From CAYNLK01 sp964398055 (lineage in GTDB: Bacteria > Chloroflexota > Anaerolineae > 4572-78 > J111), in NCBI GenBank assembly GCA_964398055.1, contig CAYNLK010000002.1, forward strand, positions 124,001-188,000: a stretch of DNA of 64,000 nt. The letters are read 5' to 3'. The notes under the pieces are model-generated. The model did no database searches and was not told where the DNA came from. It saw nothing but the letters and a program-made list of their open reading frames with translations. The translations under genes were made by a program, and so were the position numbers. This document shows positions 32,670 to 41,370 of the stretch, piece by piece; the stretch's first letter is position 1, and each line of letters begins with the position of its first letter.

Positions 32670-33725
32670 GTGAAAGTATACGAGAACCTGTATCCGATTA
32701 TCAGCGCCTGGGAAACGCTAGAATTGGCCTATCGCCGGGCCCGCCGGGGTAAACGCAGCGCTCCGGCCGTGGCCGATTTTGAATATAATTGGGAAAGCCA
32801 ACTCCTGCGGTTGCAAGAGGAATTGGTCAATAAAAGTTACCAACCCGGCCCCTATCATAGTTTTTACGTGCATGACCCCAAGAAACGGTTGATTTCGGCG
32901 GCGCCTTTTCGCGACCGGGTGGTGCATCACGCCCTGGTCGCGGTGATAGAACCAATTTTCGAGCGGCAGTTTATCTTTGATAGCTACGCCAATCGAGTGG
33001 GTAAAGGGACGCACCGGGCGTTGGATTGTTGTACCCACTTTGCCCGCCGCTATGATTACGTTTTACCATGCGATATCAAGCAGCATTTTCCCTCTATTGA
33101 TCACGCCATCTTGCGCCAGATTTTAGCCAAACCAATCGCCTGCCCGGAGACCTTATGGCTAATCGACCGAATTTTAGAGAGCGGCATCGGCGTTTTGGGT
33201 GAAGAGTACGACATGGTTTACTTTCCGGGCGACGATTTACTGGCCGCTACCCGGCCGCGTGGCCTGCCGATTGGTAATCTGACCAGCCAATTTTGGTCAA
33301 ATTGTTATCTCAATCCACTCGACCATTTCATCAAGCGTATCCTGAGATGTAAGGGCTACCTCCGCTATGTGGATGACTTTTTACTGTTTGCGGCAGACAA
33401 GTCTACCCTGCACCAGTGGCGGGCCGAGATTATAGCCTATCTGGCCTCCTTGCGTTTAACGATGCACGCCAACCGCGCCCAGCCGCGCCCGGTTGGCGAG
33501 GGTATTCCCTTTTTGGGTTTTGTGGTCTACCCGGACCGGCGCCGGCTCAAGGGGCGTAAAGTGGTCGCCTATCGTCGCCGTTTAACCCGCTTGTGGCGGG
33601 CCTATCAGCAAGGTGAAGTTGAAGCGGGTCAGGTAGTCGCCTCGTTGCGCGGCTGGCTGGCCCACGCTCGCCACGGTGATACCTGGAACTTAGCCAAAAA
33701 AATATTACACCCGGTGGTATTTTAA
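32670..33725 (+). CDS. DGR reverse transcriptase
   Basis: 351 residues, start GTG 32670 with AGGA six bases upstream. The RT fingers and palm are complete: KKRLISAAPFRDRVVHHAL, DIKQHFPSIDHAIL, then GLPIGNLTSQFWSNCYLN, the IGNLTSQ form of motif 4 that marks DGR enzymes, and YVDD at 233-236. A thumb-like basic end follows (RRRLKGRKVVAYRRRL). It copies the template RNA with adenine-directed errors and, with Avd, moves the cDNA to VR. It sits between target and template as in classical DGRs. Confidence 0.97.
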   Translation: MKVYENLYPIISAWETLELAYRRARRGKRSAPAVADFEYNWESQLLRLQEELVNKSYQPGPYHSFYVHDPKKRLISAAPFRDRVVHHALVAVIEPIFERQFIFDSYANRVGKGTHRALDCCTHFARRYDYVLPCDIKQHFPSIDHAILRQILAKPIACPETLWLIDRILESGIGVLGEEYDMVYFPGDDLLAATRPRGLPIGNLTSQFWSNCYLNPLDHFIKRILRCKGYLRYVDDFLLFAADKSTLHQWRAEIIAYLASLRLTMHANRAQPRPVGEGIPFLGFVVYPDRRRLKGRKVVAYRRRLTRLWRAYQQGEVEAGQVVASLRGWLAHARHGDTWNLAKKILHPVVF

Positions 33726-33732
33726 CTACTCT

Positions 33733-34119
33733 ATGAGTCAATCGCCTATTTTTGCCAAAACTTATGATTTGTTATTGTGGTTGATCCCTCGCACGACCAC
33801 TTTTCCCCGGGAACAGCGTTTTGTGTTGGCCCGGCGGGTACAAGACATTGTGCTACGCTTTCAAGAGTGCCTGATCGAAGCGGCGGTGTTGCCGCACCAA
33901 AGTCGACCGGCTAAATTAGAATGGCTCAACCAGGCCGATGTGGAATTAACCAAACTGCGTTTTCACTTGCGCCTGTGTCGGGATTTGAAATTGCTCGACG
34001 CCGGGCAACATCAACACGTAAGCCGGATGATAGATGAGATAGGCCGGTTATTAGGAGGCTGGTTCAAATCGTTGGATGGGGTTTCGTCTAAACAAATTTT
34101 AGCCGACTTACCCCAATAA
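33733..34119 (+). CDS. Avd-like DGR accessory protein
   Basis: 128 residues, all-helical, basic (QRFVLARRVQDIVLRFQECL, LNQADVELTKLRFHLRLCRD). Length, charge and position fit the four-helix-bundle accessory variability determinant, which forms a pentameric ring, binds the template RNA and the RT, and is needed for mutagenic homing in Bordetella phage. It begins seven bases after the RT stop and ends about 50 bases before the template repeat. Confidence 0.85.
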   Translation: MSQSPIFAKTYDLLLWLIPRTTTFPREQRFVLARRVQDIVLRFQECLIEAAVLPHQSRPAKLEWLNQADVELTKLRFHLRLCRDLKLLDAGQHQHVSRMIDEIGRLLGGWFKSLDGVSSKQILADLPQ

Positions 34120-34168
34120 AAATGGCAATACTCCCCCTGGGGATTATTGCGGGCGCAGGCCGAAGAGA

Positions 34169-34293
34169 CCGGGTGCTGCGGGGCGGTTCGTGGAACAATA
34201 ACAATCAAGCCAACCTCCGCTGCGCCTCCCGCAACAGGAACAACCCGAACAATAGGAACAACAACAACGGGTTTCGGGTGGTGGTTTCCCACA
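34169..34293 (+). other. DGR template repeat (TR)
   Basis: Adenine-rich copy of VR. Variable codons are mostly AAC or AAT, so in the VR frame it reads WNNNNQANLRCASRNRNN and onward, with Asn at nearly all mutable sites. An open frame across it (34122-34346) is a by-product of this composition, not a gene. AAC codons allow many amino acids but no stop by adenine mutation. Confidence 0.95.
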
Positions 34294-34770
34294 TTTTTTA
34301 CCCTGCCGGCAATGCTACGGGGCGGCCATTTAGGGCGGGCGCGTAGCCGAGGCAAAAAAATGGCGCGGCCTGTTCGCCTGGCCGCGCCCGGCGTTCCGGC
34401 GTCGGGCCGGGCAAATACCAACCGGGCCGCGGCCAGGGGCAACCTCGCCGCGGCCCCAATCCCCCAAAGCTTCCCCATTTGGTAAGGGTCAAAAACTGTT
34501 TGAACACAGGGGAAAGATTTACCCCACTGGAGTCGAGGCTTTAGCCGGTAGGAAAGCCCTGGGACCGGCTGAAGCCTCGACTCCAACGGATCAATTTCAT
34601 GCTGACCCTACCCCAAAGATTACCCATTTGGGTAGTGACACCCCTCACGAACAGACCTATACTATCTGTTCCAACCTAAAATTTCTGCCACGATTCGTAT
34701 CCCCAACTGCAACGGCGCCGGGTTGTTGAGTGTGTTGGGGAATTTTGTTATCAGGAAGGAGTGTGTCGCC
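34294..34770. other. Template RNA 3' spacer and repeat region before gltB
   Basis: No gene. GGCGCGGCC at 34362-34370 and GGCCGCGCC at 34380-34388 form a nine-pair hairpin that may belong to the DGR template RNA spacer. A second inverted repeat (34529-34584) is listed separately. From 34590 to 34770 there is only the leader of gltB. Confidence 0.5.
34529..34584. repeat. Inverted repeat with 21-base arms
   Basis: GGAGTCGAGGCTTTAGCCGG and CCGGCTGAAGCCTCGACTCC pair with a single G-T exception, loop 14 bases. A REP-like element, or a terminator without T-run, after the DGR. Confidence 0.8.
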
Positions 34771-37700
34771 ATGACCCAACAATATCCCTACGGCTTGCCC
34801 CCCAAGCAGGGGCTATACGACCCCCGGTTTGAACACGACGCCTGCGGCGTGGGCTTTGTGGTCAACATCAAAGGCCACCGGTCCAATGAGATTGTGCAGC
34901 AGGCCCTGACCGTTCTACGCAATCTGACTCACCGCGGCGCCACCGGGGCCGAGCCGAACACCGGCGACGGGGCCGGCATTTTGATGCAACTGCCCCACGC
35001 CTTTCTCACAAAGGCCGCCGCCGAGGCGGGCATCGAGTTGCCGGCGCCGGGCCAGTACGGCGTCGGGATGGTCTACCTGCCGCCGGATGAGCTGCTGCGC
35101 CGGGCCTGGCAGCAACGCTTCGAGCGGATTATTGCCCAGGAAGGGCAGCGTTTGTTAGGCTGGCGTCGCGTCCCCACCAACAACGCCAGCCTGGGCGAGA
35201 CCGCCCTCGCAGGCGAACCGGCCGTTTACCAGCTTTTTATTGGCCGCAACCCGGCCATCATTGACGATATGGCCTTTGAGCGCAAACTGTATGTCATCCG
35301 CAAGCAGGCCGAAAAAGCCATCCGCTTCTCTGAAATGGAAGGCAGCCGCTACTTTTATGTTAGCAGCCTCTCTTACAAAACCATCGTCTACAAAGGCATG
35401 TTGATGTCGGAGCAGTTGGCAGAGTATTACCCTGACCTGGCCGACCCGGCCATCGAGAGCGCCCTGGCCCTGGTTCACTCCCGCTTCAGCACCAACACCT
35501 TCCCCAGTTGGGAGCGGGCCCATCCCTATCGTTATCTTATCCACAACGGCGAAATCAACACCCTGCGCGGCAATATCAACTGGCTCTTTGCCCAGCAGAC
35601 CCGCTTCCAATCGGCCCTCTTTGGCGACGACCTGCCCAAAATTCTGCCGGTCATCGACCCCAACGGCAGCGACTCGGCTATGTTCGACAACTGCCTGGAG
35701 TTCCTGACCCTGGCCGGCCGCTCGCTGCCCCACGCTGTGATGATGATGATCCCGGAGCCGTGGTCCAACCACGAAAGTATGAGCGACGAGAAGAAGGCCT
35801 TTTACGAATATCACAGCACCCTGATGGAGCCGTGGGATGGCCCGGCCTCGATCGGCTTCACCGATGGCGTGGTGGTGGGCGCGGTGCTGGACCGCAACGG
35901 TCTCCGCCCCTCGCGCTATTACGTGACCAAAGACGATTTGGTGATTATGGCCTCCGAGGTGGGCGTGCTCGAGGTGCCGCCGGAGCGGGTGTTGCACAAA
36001 GGTCGCCTGGAGCCGGGCCGGATGCTGCTGATCGATACCGCCCAGGGCCGGATTGTGACCGACGCGGAGTTGAAACAGCAGATGGCCGCCGCCCAGCCCT
36101 ATCGGAAGTGGCTGGACAAATATTTGGTAAAATTAGACGACTTGCCTGCGCCGAAAGCGGGCAGTGAGCAGTGGGCAGTGATCAGTGAGCAGTGGTCAGT
36201 GGCCAGTGGTCAGTGGTCGGTGGCCAGTGGTCAGTCGTCAAATAACAACGAACCACGCACCACGACCCACGCACCACGACCCACGGACAACGGACAACTG
36301 ACTCCCGACTACGGCCACGCCGCCATCACCACCCTCCAGCAGGCTTTTGGCTACACCTTTGAAGATTTGCGGCTGATTGTTGGGCCAATGGCCAGGGACG
36401 GGATCGAACCGGTCGGCTCGATGGGCAACGATGCGCCGCTGGCGGTTCTGTCCGACCGGCCCCAACTGCTCTACAACTATTTCAAGCAGCTCTTTGCCCA
36501 GGTCACCAACCCGCCCATCGACGCCATCCGCGAAGAAATTATCACCGCCACTGAAGTGATGATCGGTTCCGAGCAGAACCTGCTGGAACCACGGCCGGAG
36601 AATTGCCGTCAGATCAAGCTCAACTGGCCCATCTTGACCAATGAAGAGCTGGCCAAGTTGCGCCATCTCGACCTGGAGGGCTTCAAGTCCATCACCCTGC
36701 CGATCCTCTTCAATCCGGCCGACGATGGCCCCGGCATGGAACTGGCGATGGAGGAGCTTTACCAGGCCGCCGACCGGCTCATCGCCGAGGGTTATAACAT
36801 TTTGATTTTGTCTGATCGCGGCCTTGATCGCGACCATGCGCCCATCCCGGCCCTGCTGGCCGTGTCGGGGCTGCACCACCACCTGATCCGCCAGGGCACC
36901 CGCACCCACGCCGCCCTCATCCTGGAGTCCGGCGAGCCGCGCGAAGTCCACCATTTTGCCACGTTGATCGGCTACGGCGTCAGCGCCATCAATCCCTACC
37001 TGGCCTTCGCCACCCTGGCCGATATGATCGAGCAGGGTATGTTACCCGGCCTCGATTACCAGCAGGCGGCCAAGAAATATGTCAAAGCCGCGGTCAAAGG
37101 GGTGGTCAAAACGATGTCCAAGATGGGCATCTCGACGATCCAAAGCTACTGCGGCGCTCAAATTTTTGAAGCCGTAGGGCTGAACGAAGAAGTGGTTGAG
37201 CGCTATTTCACCTGGACCGCCTCTCGCGTTGGCGGGATTGGCTTGGAGATCATCGCTGAAGAAGTACTGCAGCGTCACCGCCACGCTTTCCCCGAGCGGC
37301 AGGTGAATGGTCGCACCCTTGAAGCCGGCGGCGATTACCAGTGGCGGCACGACGGCGAGCATCACCTCTTCAACCCGCAGAGCGTCCACTTGCTGCAAAA
37401 AGCGGCCCGCAGCAACGATTACCAGACCTACCGCCAATACGCCGATCTGATCAATGACCAGTCTGAACAGTTGGGGACGCTGCGCGGCCTGTTGGAGTTC
37501 AAATTTGCCGCCGAACCGATCCCTTTGGACGAGGTCGAGCCGGTTGAGTCGATTTGCCGGCGTTTCAAGACCGGGGCGATGTCTTACGGCTCCATCAGCC
37601 AGGAGGCCCACGAAGCGTTGGCCATCGCTATGAACCGCATCGGCGGCAAGAGCAACACCGGCGAAGGCGGCGAAGACCCGGCCCGCTTCATCCCCGACCC

Positions 37701-39519
37701 CAACGGCGACTCGCGCAAGAGCGCCATCAAGCAGGTCGCTTCAGGCCGCTTTGGCGTAACCAGCGAGTATCTGGTCAACGCCGAAGAGATTCAAATCAAG
37801 ATGGCCCAGGGGGCCAAGCCCGGCGAGGGCGGGCAGTTGCCCGGCCGCAAAGTTTATCCCTGGATTGCCAAAGTGCGCCACTCGACGCCGGGGGTGGGTT
37901 TGATTTCACCGCCGCCCCACCACGATATTTACTCGATTGAGGATCTGGCCGAGTTGATCCACGACCTCAAGAACGCCAATAGCCAGGCCCGTATCAACGT
38001 CAAGCTGGTCTCGGAGGTCGGCGTTGGGACAATTGCGGCCGGGGTGGCCAAAGGCAAAGCCGATGTGGTGCTGATCAGCGGTTACGATGGCGGCACCGGC
38101 GCTTCACCGCGCAGCAGCATCCGCCACGCCGGCCTGCCCTGGGAGTTGGGGCTGGCCGAAACCCACCAGACTTTGGTATTGAACAACCTGCGCAGCCGGA
38201 TTGTGGTGGAGACCGACGGCCAGCTCAAAACCGGGCGGGATGTGGTCATCGCCGCGCTGCTGGGCGCGGAGGAGTTCGGTTTTGCCACCGCCCCGCTGGT
38301 GGTGCTGGGCTGCGTGATGATGCGGGTCTGCCACCAGGATACCTGCCCGGTGGGGGTGGCGACCCAAAACCCTGAGTTGCGCAAAAAATTCACCGGCGAC
38401 CCGGCCCACGTAGTCAACTACATGCGCTTCATTGCCCAGGAGATGCGGGAGTTGATGGCCCAACTCGGCTTCCATACCGTGGACGAGATGATTGGCCGGA
38501 CCGACAAATTGGAACCGAAGCGGGCCGTTGAGCATTGGAAAGCCCGCGGCCTTGATTTCTCGAACATTCTCTACCAGCCCGAGGCGCCGCCGGAGTGGGG
38601 ACGCTACTGCCAGCAGCCGCAGGATCACGGCCTGCACAAGGCCCTGGATAATAATGTTTTGCTGGAGCTGTGCCAGCCGGCCCTGGAGCGGGGCGAACCG
38701 GTCGCGGCCGACCTGCCCATCCGCAACACCAACCGGGTGGTCGGCACGATTCTGGGCAGCGAAGTCACCCGGCGCTATGGCGGCGAGGGTCTGCCCGAGG
38801 ATACCATTCGCCTGCGTTTCCACGGTTCGGCCGGGCAGAGTTTTGGAGCCTTTATGCCCAAGGGGCTGACCTTTGTGCTGGCGGGTGACTCAAACGATTA
38901 CATCGGCAAGGGGCTGTCGGGCGGTAAGATCATCGTCTACCCGCCGGAAGGCTCGACCTTTGTACCGGAGGAGAATATCATCATTGGTAATGTAGCTTTT
39001 TACGGGGCCACCGGCGGCCAAGCCTACATTCGCGGCGTGGCCGGCGAGCGCTTCTGTGTGCGCAACAGCGGCGTCCACGCTGTGGTCGAGGGTGTGGGCG
39101 ATCACGGCTGCGAATATATGACCGGCGGCCGGGTGGTGGTGCTGGGCCGGACCGGGCGGAACTTTGCCGCCGGTATGTCGGGCGGCCTGGCCTACGTTTT
39201 GGATGAGGCCGGCGATTTTCCGGGGCGCTGCAACCAGGAGATGGTCGATCTGGAGCCGCTGGCCGATCCGGCCGAAATCGAAGCAGTTCGGGGCATGATT
39301 CAGCGCCACGCCGACTACACTAACAGCGAATTGGCCTGGCGCGTGCTGGCTCGCTGGGGTGAGCTGGTCCCCAAATTCGTCAAAGTCTTCCCCCGTGATT
39401 ACCGGCGCATGCTCGAGGCCATGGCCCAGGTTGAGGCGACCGGGGTGAGCGGCGCTGAGGCGGTGATGGCTGCCTTTGAACTGAATAAGAACGACCAGGC
39501 GCGGGTGAGTGGAAATTAG
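34771..39519 (+). CDS. gltB: Glutamate synthase large subunit, copy 1
   Basis: 1582 residues from ATG 34771 (AGGAAGGAG ahead). It transfers the glutamine amide N to 2-oxoglutarate. The glutaminase domain starts at the catalytic Cys in EHDACGVGF, with the preceding residues as propeptide. The central domain follows, then the FMN/2-oxoglutarate domain (GAMSYGSISQEAHEALA, GGKSNTGEGGEDP, MAQGAKPGEGGQLPG) with [3Fe-4S] ligands in CVMMRVCHQDTC, and the C-terminal GXGXG beta-helix (GLSGGKIIVYPP, YMTGGRVVVLG). Residues about 464-510 are a repeat-encoded insert (36161-36300) right after the glutaminase domain. It lies upstream of gltD. Confidence 0.97.
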   Translation: MTQQYPYGLPPKQGLYDPRFEHDACGVGFVVNIKGHRSNEIVQQALTVLRNLTHRGATGAEPNTGDGAGILMQLPHAFLTKAAAEAGIELPAPGQYGVGMVYLPPDELLRRAWQQRFERIIAQEGQRLLGWRRVPTNNASLGETALAGEPAVYQLFIGRNPAIIDDMAFERKLYVIRKQAEKAIRFSEMEGSRYFYVSSLSYKTIVYKGMLMSEQLAEYYPDLADPAIESALALVHSRFSTNTFPSWERAHPYRYLIHNGEINTLRGNINWLFAQQTRFQSALFGDDLPKILPVIDPNGSDSAMFDNCLEFLTLAGRSLPHAVMMMIPEPWSNHESMSDEKKAFYEYHSTLMEPWDGPASIGFTDGVVVGAVLDRNGLRPSRYYVTKDDLVIMASEVGVLEVPPERVLHKGRLEPGRMLLIDTAQGRIVTDAELKQQMAAAQPYRKWLDKYLVKLDDLPAPKAGSEQWAVISEQWSVASGQWSVASGQSSNNNEPRTTTHAPRPTDNGQLTPDYGHAAITTLQQAFGYTFEDLRLIVGPMARDGIEPVGSMGNDAPLAVLSDRPQLLYNYFKQLFAQVTNPPIDAIREEIITATEVMIGSEQNLLEPRPENCRQIKLNWPILTNEELAKLRHLDLEGFKSITLPILFNPADDGPGMELAMEELYQAADRLIAEGYNILILSDRGLDRDHAPIPALLAVSGLHHHLIRQGTRTHAALILESGEPREVHHFATLIGYGVSAINPYLAFATLADMIEQGMLPGLDYQQAAKKYVKAAVKGVVKTMSKMGISTIQSYCGAQIFEAVGLNEEVVERYFTWTASRVGGIGLEIIAEEVLQRHRHAFPERQVNGRTLEAGGDYQWRHDGEHHLFNPQSVHLLQKAARSNDYQTYRQYADLINDQSEQLGTLRGLLEFKFAAEPIPLDEVEPVESICRRFKTGAMSYGSISQEAHEALAIAMNRIGGKSNTGEGGEDPARFIPDPNGDSRKSAIKQVASGRFGVTSEYLVNAEEIQIKMAQGAKPGEGGQLPGRKVYPWIAKVRHSTPGVGLISPPPHHDIYSIEDLAELIHDLKNANSQARINVKLVSEVGVGTIAAGVAKGKADVVLISGYDGGTGASPRSSIRHAGLPWELGLAETHQTLVLNNLRSRIVVETDGQLKTGRDVVIAALLGAEEFGFATAPLVVLGCVMMRVCHQDTCPVGVATQNPELRKKFTGDPAHVVNYMRFIAQEMRELMAQLGFHTVDEMIGRTDKLEPKRAVEHWKARGLDFSNILYQPEAPPEWGRYCQQPQDHGLHKALDNNVLLELCQPALERGEPVAADLPIRNTNRVVGTILGSEVTRRYGGEGLPEDTIRLRFHGSAGQSFGAFMPKGLTFVLAGDSNDYIGKGLSGGKIIVYPPEGSTFVPEENIIIGNVAFYGATGGQAYIRGVAGERFCVRNSGVHAVVEGVGDHGCEYMTGGRVVVLGRTGRNFAAGMSGGLAYVLDEAGDFPGRCNQEMVDLEPLADPAEIEAVRGMIQRHADYTNSELAWRVLARWGELVPKFVKVFPRDYRRMLEAMAQVEATGVSGAEAVMAAFELNKNDQARVSGN
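36161..36300. repeat. In-frame heptamer repeat inside gltB copy 1
   Basis: About eleven heptamers of the form NCAGTGR (gcagtga, gcagtgg, tcagtgg, ccagtgg) are followed by heptamers of the form ccacgac/ccacgca. The two blocks are partly complementary. Translated as EQWAVISEQWSVASGQW and a Pro/Thr-rich tail. The frame is kept. Confidence 0.88.
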
Positions 39520-39526
39520 GGAATTG

Positions 39527-39632
39527 TGAACAGTGAACAGTAATCAGTAATCAGTAATCAGTAATCAGTAATCAGTAATCAGTGAAAAGTTGACTGATCA
39601 CTGATCACTGATCACTGATCACTGATAACTGC
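39527..39632. repeat. Inverted heptamer array between gltB and gltD
   Basis: gaacagt twice, then aatcagt six times, then a turn, then cactgat about four times. The left arm is complementary to the right, so RNA or single strands fold into a long hairpin. It ends 16 bases before the gltD ATG, which keeps its own GGAGG. Confidence 0.9.
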
Positions 39633-39648
39633 TACCAGGAGGAACACA

Positions 39649-41205
39649 ATGGGTAAACCCACCGGCTTTATGGAGTATCAACGGGAACTTCCGGCGGATC
39701 GTCCCCCGCTGGAGCGGATTCAGGATTGGCAGGAATTTCACCTGCATTTTCCGGATGATAAACTTCAGATCCAGGGCGCTCGCTGCATGGATTGCGGGGT
39801 GCCCTTTTGCCATACCGGCAAGCTGTTGAGCGGCATGGCCTCCGGCTGTCCCATCAACAATCTCATCCCGGAGTGGAACGATCTGGTCTATCGCGGCCTG
39901 TGGCAGCAGGCGTTGGACCGGCTGCTGAAAACCAACAACTTTCCCGAATTTACCGGCCGGGTCTGCCCGGCCCCTTGCGAGGGTTCCTGTACCCTGGGTA
40001 TCAACGAACCGCCGGTCACCATCAAGAGCATCGAGTGCGCCATTATCGACCGGGGTTTTGAGCAGGGCTGGCTGATCCCCGAACCACCGGCTCAGCGGAC
40101 CGGCAAGAAGGTGGCTGTGGTTGGCTCCGGGCCGGCCGGCCTGGCCTGCGCCGCCCAACTCAATACCGCCGGCCATTGGGTGACCGTTTTTGAACGGGCC
40201 GACCGTATCGGCGGCCTGCTGATGTACGGCATCCCCAACATGAAGCTCGACAAGCAGATTGTCCAGCGCCGCATCGATCTGATGGCCGCCGAAGGGGTCA
40301 AATTCATTACCAACACCGAAGTTGGCCGCGACTATCCGGCCGAGCAACTGCTGGCCGAATTCGACGCGGTGGTGCTGTGCGGTGGGGCGACCAAGCCGCG
40401 TGACCTGCCGGTTGCAGGCCGCGACCTCAACGGCATCCATTTTGCTATGGAGTTTTTGCACGCCAACCCGAAGGCTTTGTTTGATGGAACCTTACCCCCC
40501 CCCGCCCCCCCCTTGAAGGGGGGGGAGACTCCCTCCCCCTTTGAGGGGGAGGGTTGGGGAGGGGGTCCGGAGGGGTACATCTCCGCCCGCGACAAAGATG
40601 TCATCGTCATCGGCGGGGGCGACACCGGCACCGACTGCGTCGGCACTTCGCTGCGCCACGGCTGCCGGAGTGTGACTCAATTCGAAATCCTGGATCGCCC
40701 GCCCGATGAGCGCCAGGCCGACAACCCCTGGCCGGAGTGGCCCAAAATCTTCCGGGTCGATTACGGCCAGGCCGAGGCTGCGGCCCGTTTTGGAGCGGAC
40801 CCGCGCCACTATGCCATTATGACCAAGAAGTTTGTGGGCGACGAGCAGGGTCATGTCAAGGAAGTTCACACGGTCGAGATCAGGTGGGTGACCGGCGGCA
40901 ACGGCAACCGGCCGCATCTCGAAGAGATTCCCGGCACCGAGCGGGTCTGGCCGGCCCAGTTGGTTTTGCTGAGTATGGGCTTTCTTGGCCCGGAGGATAC
41001 CTTGCTGGGACAGCTTGGCGTCGAGCGGGACAGCCGCTCTAATGTAAAAGCCGAACACGGTCAATTTGCCACCAATCTGCCGGGGGTTTTCGCTGCCGGC
41101 GATATGCGGCGGGGCCAGAGCCTGGTGGTCTGGGCCATCAACGAGGGCCGTGGGGCCGCCCGCGAATGTGACCGCTATTTGATGGGTACAACCGATTTGC
41201 CTTAA
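39649..41205 (+). CDS. gltD: Glutamate synthase small subunit
   Basis: 518 residues. It carries FAD and NAD(P)H sites that feed electrons to the large subunit. N-terminal Fe-S cysteines: CMDCGVPFC, SGCPINNLIP and CPAPCEGSCTLG. First dinucleotide fold VAVVGSGPAGLACAAQL, second VIVIGGGDTGTDCVGTSLR, and C-terminal GVFAAGDMRRGQSLVVWAI. Residues about 282-306 (PPPPAPPLKGGE and onward) are encoded by a GC-rich repeat between the two folds, making the protein about 25-30 residues longer than usual. AGGAGGA precedes the ATG. Confidence 0.96.
   Translation: MGKPTGFMEYQRELPADRPPLERIQDWQEFHLHFPDDKLQIQGARCMDCGVPFCHTGKLLSGMASGCPINNLIPEWNDLVYRGLWQQALDRLLKTNNFPEFTGRVCPAPCEGSCTLGINEPPVTIKSIECAIIDRGFEQGWLIPEPPAQRTGKKVAVVGSGPAGLACAAQLNTAGHWVTVFERADRIGGLLMYGIPNMKLDKQIVQRRIDLMAAEGVKFITNTEVGRDYPAEQLLAEFDAVVLCGGATKPRDLPVAGRDLNGIHFAMEFLHANPKALFDGTLPPPAPPLKGGETPSPFEGEGWGGGPEGYISARDKDVIVIGGGDTGTDCVGTSLRHGCRSVTQFEILDRPPDERQADNPWPEWPKIFRVDYGQAEAAARFGADPRHYAIMTKKFVGDEQGHVKEVHTVEIRWVTGGNGNRPHLEEIPGTERVWPAQLVLLSMGFLGPEDTLLGQLGVERDSRSNVKAEHGQFATNLPGVFAAGDMRRGQSLVVWAINEGRGAARECDRYLMGTTDLP
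40492..40566. repeat. GC-rich palindromic repeat in frame in gltD
   Basis: CCCCCCCTTGAAGGGGGGG followed by ccctccccctttgagggggaggg: two adjacent hairpins. The frame is kept and gives a Pro/Gly-rich loop. Confidence 0.82.
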
Positions 41206-41370
41206 AAATAACTTGGTAGGTTGGGTTGAGCGTCAGGGAAACCCAACGGTTGGGTCGAGGTACGAGACCCAACCTGCTGTTCAAAAGCCTGCGGCACGCC
41301 ACCGACACGAAGCGTGAAAATGCTTTTCGGCGGTCTGCCGTCGGCGGTCTGTTTTCAAGGGGGTCATGTT

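Noticed and set aside
34122..34346. Asn-rich small protein
   Set aside because: The open frame covers the DGR template repeat and is explained by its adenine-rich codons.
36161..36300. Assembly error in gltB
   Set aside because: The frame is kept through 140 bases of repeats, and the sister gltB and gltD carry comparable in-frame repeats.
39527..39632. CRISPR array
   Set aside because: The units are contiguous heptamers without unique spacers, and the arms are inverted.
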